This document shows positions 31,104-39,151 of a DNA stretch of 39,151 nt, in pieces (positions within the stretch are counted from its first letter, which is position 1; every line of letters begins with the position of its first letter). The stretch lies in NCBI GenBank assembly GCA_903885375.1, contig CAISIK010000038.1, positions 1 to 39,151 of the forward strand, read 5' to 3'. Both the position numbers and the translations under genes were made by a program. Source of the stretch: an uncultured Pseudomonadota bacterium. Lineage in GTDB: Bacteria > Myxococcota_A > UBA796 > SXON01. Below the pieces are notes generated by a model that saw nothing but the letters and a program-made list of their open reading frames with translations, was not told where the DNA came from and did no database searches.

Positions 31104-33026
31104 ATGCAACGCCTCCCCATGCTGCCCTCCGAAGCCACGGCCGCCCCCCGCTCGGCGCTCGGGCGTTGGCTGCAGAGCAACCCCTCCCAGGAGGCCCACG
31201 GCCACCACACCTTCGCCTGGCACCGCGTGCTGTGGCTCACCGGCGTGGACTACTTCTCCACGCTCGCCTACCAGGCGGGCATCGCGCTCCTCGCGGCCGG
31301 AGCGCTCGCCCCCACCGCCACGCTGGTGCTGGTGGTGGTGACGCTGTTCGGCGCGCTGCCCATCTACCGGGAGGTGGCGGGACGGAGCTTCGGAGGCGAG
31401 GGCAGCATCTCGATGCTGGAGCGGTTGATCCCGGGGTGGCCCGGCAAGCTGTTCGTGCTCAGCCTCATGGGCTTTGCGGCCACCGACTTCGTGATCACGA
31501 TGACGCTCTCCGCGGCCGACGCCGCCGAACACGCCGTGCACAATCCGGCGCTCCACGGTTTTCTCGGCGACCACCAGCTCGGCATCACGCTCGCGTTGCT
31601 CGCGATGCTGGCGGTGGTCTTCCTCCGGGGCTTCCGCGAGGCGGTGGGCGTGGCGATGTGGCTCGCGGTGCCCTACCTGGGCCTGAACCTCGTGGTGATC
31701 GGGCGCGGCGCGCTGGAGCTCTGGAACCACCCCGAGCTGGTCGCTGGCTGGCGGGCCCAGCTCCCGCTCGACCCCACCGCCCTCATCCTCGCTTCGGTGC
31801 TCGGTTTCCCGAAGCTGGCCCTCGGCCTCTCCGGCTTTGAAACGGGCGTCACGGTGATGCCGCTGATCACCGGCGATGCCACCGATCCGGCACAGGGCCC
31901 ACCCCCCGGCCGCATCCGCGCCACGCGCCACCTGCTGCTCACGGCGGCGGCCGTGATGAGCTTCTTCCTCCTTTCGTCGAGCTTTGTGACCACCTGCCTG
32001 ATCGCGCCCGAGCTGTACCAGAGCGGGGGCGAGGCGAGCGGCCGGGCGCTGGCCTGGATGGCCCACCACTACCTCGGGCCGGGCTTCGGCAGCGTGTACG
32101 ACATCGCCACCATCCTGATCCTGTGGTTCGCGGGGAGCAGCGCGATGGCCGCCCTGCTCTCGCTCATCCCCCGCTACCTGCCGCGCTTCGGCATGGCGCC
32201 GGCCTGGACCGCGCACCCCCGTCCGCTCATCCTCGTCATCTTCGCCATCACCGTGCTGGTCACGGTGGCCTTCGACGCGAACGTGGAAGCGCAGGGCGGC
32301 GCCTACGCCACGGGCGTGCTCGCGCTGATCCTGTCTGGCTCCGTGGCGGTGACGCTCGCGAACTGGAGCGAAGGGAACACGGCGAAGGCCGTGTACTTTG
32401 GCGCCGTTTCCGCGGTCTTCGCGTTCACCTTCGTGGACAATGTGATCGAGCGCCCCGACGGCATCATCATCTCCTCGATGTTCATCGCGGCGATCCTCGT
32501 GCTCTCCGGCGTGTCACGCTGGTTCCGCGCGACCGAGTTCCGCGTCCAGGAGGGCGTCTTCGCCGACGAGGAGTCGGCGGAGCTGTGGCCCGAGCTGGTG
32601 GGCAAGAAGGTGAACCTCGTGCCGCTCAAGTCGGCCGGACGGGCCTACGACCAGCGCAAGAGAAGCCTGCAGAAGCACTACAAGGTGAGCGGCCACATCG
32701 CGTGGGTGCACGTGGAGCTGGGCAACGATCGCAGCCGCTTCGACACCACCATCAGCGTGCGCGTGCGGCGCCGCGGGCCGGACTACCTCGTGGAGGTGGA
32801 GAACGCGGTGGCGGTGGCCAACACCCTCGCCTGGCTCTCCGAGCTCATCGACCCCGTGGCCCTCTTCCTCGGCCTCACCCGCGGCAACGTGATGACGCAG
32901 GCGCTCAAGTTCCTGCTCTGGGGCGAAGGGGAGACGGGCATCCTCGTCTACCAGATCCTCATCCGCTACTGGCAGTGGACCCCGGAGGACGATGTGCGGC
33001 CGCGCATCTTCCTCATGAGCGAGTAG
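31104..33026 (+). CDS. APC-superfamily permease with C-terminal cytoplasmic domain
   Basis: A 640-residue transporter with about twelve TM helices (about 40-470). It contains WLTGVDYFSTLAYQAGIAL near the first helix, in the place of the substrate-binding unwound segment of APC proteins. A soluble tail of about 170 residues follows (about 470-640), beginning RATEFRVQEGVFADEE and including an alpha/beta-looking region (IAWVHVELGNDRSRFD). Substrate unknown: amino acid, polyamine or K+ (KimA-like members also carry a C-terminal domain). A start at Met6 is possible. Converges on the FG-GAP gene with a 9-base gap. Confidence 0.85.
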   Translation: MQRLPMLPSEATAAPRSALGRWLQSNPSQEAHGHHTFAWHRVLWLTGVDYFSTLAYQAGIALLAAGALAPTATLVLVVVTLFGALPIYREVAGRSFGGEGSISMLERLIPGWPGKLFVLSLMGFAATDFVITMTLSAADAAEHAVHNPALHGFLGDHQLGITLALLAMLAVVFLRGFREAVGVAMWLAVPYLGLNLVVIGRGALELWNHPELVAGWRAQLPLDPTALILASVLGFPKLALGLSGFETGVTVMPLITGDATDPAQGPPPGRIRATRHLLLTAAAVMSFFLLSSSFVTTCLIAPELYQSGGEASGRALAWMAHHYLGPGFGSVYDIATILILWFAGSSAMAALLSLIPRYLPRFGMAPAWTAHPRPLILVIFAITVLVTVAFDANVEAQGGAYATGVLALILSGSVAVTLANWSEGNTAKAVYFGAVSAVFAFTFVDNVIERPDGIIISSMFIAAILVLSGVSRWFRATEFRVQEGVFADEESAELWPELVGKKVNLVPLKSAGRAYDQRKRSLQKHYKVSGHIAWVHVELGNDRSRFDTTISVRVRRRGPDYLVEVENAVAVANTLAWLSELIDPVALFLGLTRGNVMTQALKFLLWGEGETGILVYQILIRYWQWTPEDDVRPRIFLMSE

Positions 33027-33035
33027 GGCCCGCGG

Positions 33036-34934
33036 CTAGATTCCCGAACCGCCCACCACGACGACCGCCTCCACGGGCGCTCCGCCGAGGCTCTGGCTCA
33101 GGCCGGAGAGGAGCAGGTCGTCGTGCCCGTCGAGGTCGAGGTCGCCGCCCGCTACCACCACGCTCCCGCGGGTGCGGGTGCCGAGGAAGGTGGCGGTGGT
33201 GTCGCCGTAGCCGAACGTGCCAGTGCCGGCGCCGTCGTAGAGGTACACGCCCCAGCTGTCGGGCTCGGTGATGGCGAGCTCGTCGTCGCCATCGCCATCC
33301 ACATCGCCCACCCAGGTGCTCGCTTCGCCCCCGTTGGAGATGGAGAACGCGGCGGTGGCGAGGGTGTAGATCGAGCCGGAAACGAGCGGACCACGCACGA
33401 GCCGGGCGGCGGCGTCGGCCACCGAGTTGCCGGGTCCGCCCACGAGGAGGTCCTTGTGACCATCCCCATCCCCATCGCCGCTCATGTCGAGGTACTGCCC
33501 CGAGTAGTCGCCGGCGAGGTGGCTGTAGAGGCGGAGGTCCCAGGTGGTGTCGAGGTCGGTGATGTCGGCGATGGGGCCGTAGCCGATGTAGGTGATGCCG
33601 CCGTCGGCAGAGGCGGAGTCGGTTTCGGCGTCGGGGGCGCCGAAGAGCAGGTCGTCGATGCCATCGTCGTTGACGTCGGCGGTGGTGAAGCCGCCGTGCG
33701 GATACCCGCCGGTGGCCATGCCGAAGGTGAGCACGGGGGTTTCGGAGCCGGCCTCCCAGCCCGCCACCCAGGCCACAGGGCGGCCGGAGTCGGTGTGCGC
33801 CCGGGCGAGGAGGTCGTTGCCCACGCCGTCGCCGTCGAGGTCGCACGTCACGAGGCCGTAGGTGCCGATGTACATGCCGTTGGTGTGTTCGAGGTAGGCG
33901 GCGTGGCTGTCCCCGTCCACCGTTCCGCCCCCCGACAGGTTGGTGTAGACCTTGAGGTAGCCGATGTCATCCCGGGCGTACTGGGTTGCGGAGACGGCCA
34001 CGTCCGTGCTCCCATCGCCATCCCAGTCGAAGCCACCGATGGCCGCGATGCCGTAGTCGTTGTCATTCCGCCCCTGCTCGATGCGCCCCCAGGCGTCGCT
34101 GATCTTCACCGCGCCGCTCACGGGGCCCTCGAAGAGCCAGACCTCGTCTTCGCCACCGGAGCTGACCGCGATCTCGGGGTAACCATCGCCGTTGAGGTCG
34201 CCGACCGCGCGGTTGCGGGCCACGCCGAACGCCCCGTCGTCGAGGATCACGTTGCCGGCGGGAGCGGTGCTGAAGTCGATGGTGCCCTCGAGCGCGCAGC
34301 CGTTGCCGGTGCCATCGCAGTCGTTGTCGAGGCCGTCGCCGCACACCTCGGGGGCGCCGGGGTTGCGGGCGGCGAGGGCATCATCGCAGTCGCCGGCGTC
34401 GGGGGCGTAGCCGGCGGGCTTGCGGCAGGCGGCGAGCGTGTCGTCGTCGAGGCCGTAGCCGTCCGCATCCGCGTCGGCGTACCAGGTGGGGGCGCCGGTG
34501 AGCGAGTCGTCCGTCTGGTCGCCGAGGCCATCGCAGTCGTTGTCGGCGCCGTCGCACACCTCGGGCGCGTCGGGGTTGCTGCTCGCATCGGCGTCGTCGC
34601 AATCGCCGTCGACCGCGGCCTCTCCGGTCTGCACCGCGCAGCCGGAGCGGCCGGCGCCGGCGCCGAACCCGTCCTCGTCGCCATCGGCGTAGAAGGTGGC
34701 GATGCCCGCGAGGTCGTCGTCGGCATCGTCGGTGAGATCGTCGCAGTCGTCGTCCACCCCGTTGCACACCTCGGGGGCGCCGGGGAGGACGCTGGCGTCG
34801 GCATCGTTGCAGTCCTCGTCGGCCCGCACGCCATCGCCGTCGCCGTCGGGGCTGCCCGCGGTGTCGTCCGGCTTGCCGCCGCCGGTGTCGGGAGCTTCGG
34901 AGCAGGCAACGAGCAGGAGGAGGGTGAAGCGCAT
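33036..34934 (-). CDS. MopE-type metal-binding repeat and FG-GAP propeller lipoprotein
   Basis: A 632-residue exported lipoprotein (MRFTLLLLVAC, Cys11), followed by an Asp/Gly/Thr linker. Three MopE-type repeats (about 32-70, 84-140 and 150-208) show the pattern DGDxDG...DCDDxxxxxxPxAPEVCxGxDNDCDG, with paired Cys and many Asp; such repeats are associated with Ca2+ or Cu binding. From about 215 an integrin-alpha-like FG-GAP beta-propeller has blades VGDLNGDGYPEIAV, FDWDGDGSTDVAV, VTCDLDGDGVGNDLL, TADVNDDGIDDLLFG and VGDVDGDGDDELAI. Probable surface adhesin or scaffold stabilised by Ca2+. Confidence 0.87.
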   Translation of the reverse strand: MRFTLLLLVACSEAPDTGGGKPDDTAGSPDGDGDGVRADEDCNDADASVLPGAPEVCNGVDDDCDDLTDDADDDLAGIATFYADGDEDGFGAGAGRSGCAVQTGEAAVDGDCDDADASSNPDAPEVCDGADNDCDGLGDQTDDSLTGAPTWYADADADGYGLDDDTLAACRKPAGYAPDAGDCDDALAARNPGAPEVCGDGLDNDCDGTGNGCALEGTIDFSTAPAGNVILDDGAFGVARNRAVGDLNGDGYPEIAVSSGGEDEVWLFEGPVSGAVKISDAWGRIEQGRNDNDYGIAAIGGFDWDGDGSTDVAVSATQYARDDIGYLKVYTNLSGGGTVDGDSHAAYLEHTNGMYIGTYGLVTCDLDGDGVGNDLLARAHTDSGRPVAWVAGWEAGSETPVLTFGMATGGYPHGGFTTADVNDDGIDDLLFGAPDAETDSASADGGITYIGYGPIADITDLDTTWDLRLYSHLAGDYSGQYLDMSGDGDGDGHKDLLVGGPGNSVADAAARLVRGPLVSGSIYTLATAAFSISNGGEASTWVGDVDGDGDDELAITEPDSWGVYLYDGAGTGTFGYGDTTATFLGTRTRGSVVVAGGDLDLDGHDDLLLSGLSQSLGGAPVEAVVVVGGSGI

Positions 34935-34979
34935 CGGTCGGCTCAGGGCAGGCGGGACGGTAATCGGCTAAACGCGGCC

Positions 34980-35603
34980 ATGCCCATCGTCCTTCACCAC
35001 CACCCCTGGTCCCGCGCTGCCAACGTTGTCTGGATGCTCGAGGAGCTGGGTGTTCCCTACGAGCTCAACTTCGTGGACATGGCGGCGGGCGCGCACAAAG
35101 CGCCGGGGCACCGTCAGCTCAACGGCATGGGCAAGCTCCCGGTGCTGGAGGACGGTGAGGCCGTCGTGTCCGAAACCGCCGCCATCGCCGTGTACCTCGG
35201 CGACCGCTACGGTCTCGGCCGCCTCGCGCCGGAGCTCATCGACCCGCGGCGTGGCGCCTACCTGCGCTGGTGCTTCTACGGCCCGAGCGTGGTGGAGCCG
35301 AGCTGCGCGGCGAAGGCGAACGGCTGGGAGGGGCGCGCCGGGGCGCTCGGCTGGGGGGCCCACGAGGACATGCTGGCCACGCTCGAAGCGGGGCTCTCGG
35401 CGGGGCCGTGGCTCCTCGGCGAGCAGTTCACGATGGCCGACATCGTGGTGGGCGGGACGGTGCGCTGGATGCTCGCGTTCAAGATGCTGGATGCTCGGCC
35501 GGCGTTCGTGGACTACGCGGAGCGGCTCGGGGCCCGACCGGCCAACGCCGCGGCGGCCGCGATCAACGCGCGGGTGGCGGAGGAGCGCGGGCTCAAGCGG
35601 TAG
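34980..35603 (+). CDS. Glutathione S-transferase family protein
   Basis: A 207-residue GST. Thioredoxin-like N-domain: LHHHPWSRAANVVWMLEELGVPYEL with Ser12 in the catalytic position, the cis-Pro in GKLPVL, and SETAAIAVYLGDRY for glutathione binding. The helical C-domain contains FTMADIVVGGTVRW (N-capping box). It probably conjugates or reduces a small electrophile; the substrate is unknown. A TAAACG -10-like element lies five bases before the ATG (34969-34974). It diverges from the MopE/FG-GAP lipoprotein. Confidence 0.9.
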   Translation: MPIVLHHHPWSRAANVVWMLEELGVPYELNFVDMAAGAHKAPGHRQLNGMGKLPVLEDGEAVVSETAAIAVYLGDRYGLGRLAPELIDPRRGAYLRWCFYGPSVVEPSCAAKANGWEGRAGALGWGAHEDMLATLEAGLSAGPWLLGEQFTMADIVVGGTVRWMLAFKMLDARPAFVDYAERLGARPANAAAAAINARVAEERGLKR

Positions 35604-35740
35604 GGCGGGGGCTCGGCGGAGCGAAGCGCGGCCGGGCCAAGCTGCCGGATGAGGCGCCCAGGCACGACATGCATGTCCGCCCCGGGCCGCAGGTGCTCCA
35701 GAATTGCCGGCCGCCACTCCCGATGGCACGGCCCTTGCGC
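35604..35740. other. Intergenic region with a 12-bp palindrome
   Basis: No gene is seen between the GST and the Cys-rich lipoprotein. GACATGCATGTC at 35666-35677 is a perfect 12-bp palindrome, about 63 bases upstream of the next gene's -10 element, and could be an operator. Confidence 0.4.
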
Positions 35741-35746
35741 TAGCTT
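35741..35746 (+). promoter_or_regulatory. Putative -10 element (TAGCTT) for the three-repeat lipoprotein
   Basis: TAGCTT lies five bases before the ATG at 35752; there is no Shine-Dalgarno sequence. The same hexamer precedes the gene at 6487. Confidence 0.45.
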
Positions 35747-35751
35747 TCGGC

Positions 35752-36654
35752 ATGCTCCTACTCCTCTCGCTCTTCGCCTGCTCCACCGAGACCGGCTGCA
35801 CCGATCTCGCCGCCTACTCCACCTCCGTTTCGGTCGTGGATGCCAGCGGGGACCCCATCGCCGCGGCCACCGGCACCTACACGGTGGATGGCGGTGCGTC
35901 GAAGCCCTGCGAGTCCTGGAGCCCCGGCCAGCTGGTGTGCGGCATCGAGGAGGCTGGCCACTTCGTGATCGAGGTGAGCGCCGAGGGCTACGTTGCCGGC
36001 TCCACTGGGGTGGACGTGGGGGCCGACGAGTGCCACGTCATCGGCGAGGTGTTGGAGGTCGCGCTCGAGAGCGTGGAGTGCACCGAGCAGGCAGTCCCGT
36101 CGGCGCACGTCTCCGTCCGGGCCGAGGATGGCAGCCCGTTGGTGGACTCCGTGGTCACCTACGCGGCGAATGGCGGCGAGGTTTCGACCTGCACCGCCTC
36201 CGGCGACGGCACCCACTGGTGCGGGTCCGAGGAGGCCGGCGAGCTGCGCATCGAAGCCACCGCGTTCGGCTTCCAGTCTGCCTCCGCCGTGGTGGAAGTG
36301 GCGGCCGACGAGTGCCACGTGCTCACGGAGGAGGTCACGATGACGCTCTCCCCCAACGAGTGCGGCGACATGCACGTGCCCGCGGTGATCGTGAACCTCT
36401 CCGACTCGGGCGGCGCCGAGCTCGCCAACCCCGCCGTCACCTACGCGCAGGACGGATCGGACGCGCTCATCCCGTGCAGCGATCACGGGGCGGGGGTTTG
36501 GTGGTGTGGCAACACCGTCGGCGAGTACGTGATCTCCGCCACCGCCGATGGGCACGCGCCCGCGAGCGCCACCGCCAGCGTCCTGTCGGACACCGAGGGC
36601 TGCTACCCCGTCACCTGGACGGTGGACCTCGCGCTGGAGTGGCTGCCGGACTGA
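35752..36654 (+). CDS. Lipoprotein built of three 94-residue Cys-rich Ig-like repeats
   Basis: A 300-residue protein with leader MLLLLSLFAC (Cys10). The rest is three tandem modules at 16-109, 110-203 and 204-300. The first two are exactly 94 residues and share Cys at module positions 1, 38, 48 and 79; the third has them at 1, 39, 49 and 81. Each carries the pattern VTYxxxGG...C...WCGxxEAGE...A...ADECHV. The fold looks like a carboxypeptidase-regulatory (transthyretin-like) sandwich with two disulfides per module. Function unknown; probably surface-exposed. Confidence 0.8.
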   Translation: MLLLLSLFACSTETGCTDLAAYSTSVSVVDASGDPIAAATGTYTVDGGASKPCESWSPGQLVCGIEEAGHFVIEVSAEGYVAGSTGVDVGADECHVIGEVLEVALESVECTEQAVPSAHVSVRAEDGSPLVDSVVTYAANGGEVSTCTASGDGTHWCGSEEAGELRIEATAFGFQSASAVVEVAADECHVLTEEVTMTLSPNECGDMHVPAVIVNLSDSGGAELANPAVTYAQDGSDALIPCSDHGAGVWWCGNTVGEYVISATADGHAPASATASVLSDTEGCYPVTWTVDLALEWLPD

Positions 36655-36957
36655 GCGGCGCTGCTCCTCGCAGCCGCCGCCCCATGCGAGGGTGCCGCCG
36701 CGCGTGCTCGTGTCGGACACCGCGCCGTCGTCATCCAGTTCGAGGGGGAGGGGACGCCCAGATCCGCGCGATCCTCCGCTCCCTCGTCACGTAGAGCGGG
36801 AGTTCCGGGCGTGCAAGGACATTGCATTCTTCGTCCCCGACCTGGCCGCGAACAGGGGCGTCAGCGGCGGCGCGTTTCTCCGGGATGTTCACGACGGAGG
36901 CGCCGGAACGCGTCGTGGCGGCGCGTTTCTCCGGGCGCGATACGGGGCCCGCACCCC
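36655..36957. other. Intergenic region without a recognisable gene
   Basis: Short open frames here are Arg- or Ser-rich and look accidental. CCTCGCA/TGCGAGG (36666-36672 and 36685-36691) forms a 7-bp stem just after the lipoprotein stop, without a T-tract. Near the right end there is a 19-bp direct repeat. TACGGG at 36941-36946, 11 bases before the next start codon, is a weak -10 candidate. Confidence 0.5.
36866..36935 (+). repeat. Perfect 19-bp direct repeat, 51 bp apart
   Basis: GGCGGCGCGTTTCTCCGGG occurs at 36866-36884 and again at 36917-36935. It lies directly upstream of the putative glycosyltransferase and could be a duplicated regulator site or a remnant of a local duplication. Confidence 0.8.
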
Positions 36958-37980
36958 GTGAACCTGCTCGCCTGCCCGCTGGGTTCGCCTGGTTTCGCCT
37001 TTCCTGTCATCGCCATCGCGGAGCGAGCCGCTGCGCGCGGCCACCGCGTCGATTTCCTCACGGCGCCATGGTTGGGCCCTCTCCTCCGTGGCGTCGGCTT
37101 CGTCCACACGCCCTGCGCCGGCTTCGATACTCGCGCGTGGCACGACCCGCGCGCCATCGCCGCGCAGTTCAACGGTCTGGAGTCGCGCCGGCCCGACGTC
37201 ATCCTGACCAGCGCGCTCGCGCTGGGGCCGTTGCTCGCGGGCGAGCGCTTGGGCGTGCCGGTGGTCGTGGTCGGGCTGCTCACCGACCTGCTCCAGCAGC
37301 GCGAGGCCTTCGCCGCGGCCTGGGACGGGGCGCGCGCGGTGCTTGGGTTTGCCGGGGCTCCTGTCGAGCGCCTGCTCGGTGACGTGTACCTCCAGCGCGG
37401 CATCCCCGGCCTGGTCGCCGGCCCGCACCTCGTGGGCGAGTGCGCGTGGGAGCCGCCCCTGCTGGGCGGCGCGCGGGACTGGCTTGCGGCGGCGGCCCGG
37501 GACGGCGCCACGGTGGCGTACGCGAGTCCGGCGCGCAGCTTCGGGGGGCCGGGGTTCTGGGAGCACCTGGGCGGACTGCCCGCAGGCGTGCGGGTGGCCG
37601 CGTCGATCGCGCGCCTCGACCAGGCCGGAGCGGCCCCGGCGGGTGCGCTGGTGGCGCCGCTGCTCCCGCAGCGGGCGATGTTGGCGCAGGCCGCGGTCGC
37701 GATCATCAGCGGCAGCACGGCGGCGGCGGCCGGTGCGATGGCGGCTGGCGTGCCGCTGGTGGTGGTTCCGGATGGCGGGGAGGGCCCAGCAATCGCCGCG
37801 CTGGTGGAGCGCGCCGGCGTCGGCGTCACGCTTCCCGCCGCGGCGGTGACGCCGGCTCGCCTCGGCGCCGCCTTCGAAGCCGCCCGGCACCTCGACCCGG
37901 CGCCGCGGCAGGCGCTGCGGCAGGCCTTCGCCGCGATCGACGGTCCCGGGGTCGCGATGAGCCGGATTGAGGGGCTATGA
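36958..37980 (+). CDS. Putative GT-B glycosyltransferase (MGT/UGT-like)
   Basis: A 340-residue protein. The N-terminus (NLLACPLGSPGFAFPVIAIAERAAARGHRVDFLTAP) has the strand-loop-helix pattern of UGT-like GT-B enzymes that act on small lipophilic acceptors. The C-terminal half has the nucleotide-sugar-side features VAIISGSTAAAAGAMAAGVPLVVVPDGGEGPAIAALVERAGVG. The His/Gly-rich loop of classical UGT signatures is replaced by SGSTAA, so sugar-transfer activity is not certain. The GTG at 36958 starts exactly at the first strand. The stop overlaps the -10 of the following gene. Confidence 0.7.
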   Translation: MNLLACPLGSPGFAFPVIAIAERAAARGHRVDFLTAPWLGPLLRGVGFVHTPCAGFDTRAWHDPRAIAAQFNGLESRRPDVILTSALALGPLLAGERLGVPVVVVGLLTDLLQQREAFAAAWDGARAVLGFAGAPVERLLGDVYLQRGIPGLVAGPHLVGECAWEPPLLGGARDWLAAAARDGATVAYASPARSFGGPGFWEHLGGLPAGVRVAASIARLDQAGAAPAGALVAPLLPQRAMLAQAAVAIISGSTAAAAGAMAAGVPLVVVPDGGEGPAIAALVERAGVGVTLPAAAVTPARLGAAFEAARHLDPAPRQALRQAFAAIDGPGVAMSRIEGL

Positions 37981-37981
37981 T
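37976..37981 (+). promoter_or_regulatory. Putative -10 element (TATGAT) for the ferritin-like lipoprotein
   Basis: TATGAT is the element closest to the TATAAT consensus in the window. It lies six bases before the ATG at 37988 and overlaps the previous gene's TGA. No Shine-Dalgarno sequence is present. Confidence 0.5.
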
Positions 37982-37987
37982 GCCGCG

Positions 37988-39097
<1,110 letters not shown>

Positions 39098-39140
39098 CGC
39101 CCGGACCCGGTGGCGCAAGCCCATCCACCTCGTTGCGGGC

Positions 39141-39146
39141 TACGCT
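39141..39146 (+). promoter_or_regulatory. Predicted -10 element (TACGCT) for a gene just beyond the window
   Basis: GGCTACGCT followed by ACCCA ends the window. By analogy with the other genes here, a start codon is expected within a few bases after 39151. Confidence 0.3.
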
Positions 39147-39151
39147 ACCCA

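Noticed and set aside
34935..34979. TACCGT as the -10 of the MopE/FG-GAP gene
   Set aside because: It is 22 bases from the start with no clear ribosome site between, so it does not fit either pattern seen in the window.
36666..36691. CCTCGCA/TGCGAGG hairpin as a terminator
   Set aside because: The stem is only seven pairs with a 12-base loop and no T-tract, so it may be chance; mentioned only in the intergenic entry.
36684..36794. A 36-codon plus-strand frame after the three-repeat lipoprotein
   Set aside because: Arg-rich composition, no ribosome site, no -10-like element and no similarity that I recognise.

Overview
The window is very GC-rich, densely coded and has no rRNA, tRNA, CRISPR array or insertion sequence that I can see. 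The gene content fits a free-living aerobic member of the Myxococcota (or a related deltaproteobacterial lineage): a Pkn-type Ser/Thr kinase with an extracellular tail, many secreted lipoproteins with D/T/G/S-rich linkers, MopE-type metal-binding repeats joined to an FG-GAP propeller, two CotH-type secretory kinases with lamin-tail or chitobiase-like modules, an AlkB hydroxylase and an ETHE1-type persulfide dioxygenase. The taxonomic call is inference from gene style.

Layout. 1-362 is non-coding low-complexity sequence. 363-3092 (minus) is a tight four-gene operon, cysM-mec-cysO-moeZ, encoding cysteine synthesis that takes sulfur from a protein thiocarboxylate. 3210-10218 holds a CotH lipoprotein, a phosphodiesterase-fold enzyme, a duplicated PH-like membrane protein, a DUF4870-type protein, a class-I amidotransferase-like hydrolase and a TetR-alkB pair with a tandem operator. 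10307-14589 (minus) is a three-gene unit: large propeller lipoprotein, CorA channel, small lipoprotein. A Ser/Thr kinase (minus) then faces an eleven-gene plus-strand operon (16426-27660) across a symmetrical divergent promoter. That operon carries helical-repeat and Ig-like exported proteins, a complete oligopeptide-type ABC importer, an outer-membrane-like barrel protein and a TolB-like propeller. A TorD-like chaperone and a persulfide dioxygenase diverge from a shared palindrome. 29401-39097 contains a second CotH lipoprotein, an APC permease, a MopE/FG-GAP lipoprotein, a GST, a three-repeat Cys-rich lipoprotein, a putative glycosyltransferase and a ferritin-like lipoprotein.

Two threads run across the window. 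First, many first-in-operon genes have a TAnnnT/TAGGCC-like -10 element only 5-9 bases before the start codon and no Shine-Dalgarno sequence, which suggests widespread leaderless transcription. Genes inside operons instead have a GGAG-type site or ATGA/GTGA overlaps. Second, the lipoproteins have exceptionally short leaders, with the lipidated Cys at residue 8-11 and usually no basic residue before it.

The best candidates for something undescribed are the eleven-gene transport/envelope operon with its mirrored kinase promoter, the leaderless promoter code, and the CysO-like carrier whose terminal Gly-Gly is capped by two residues next to the JAMM protease that could remove them.
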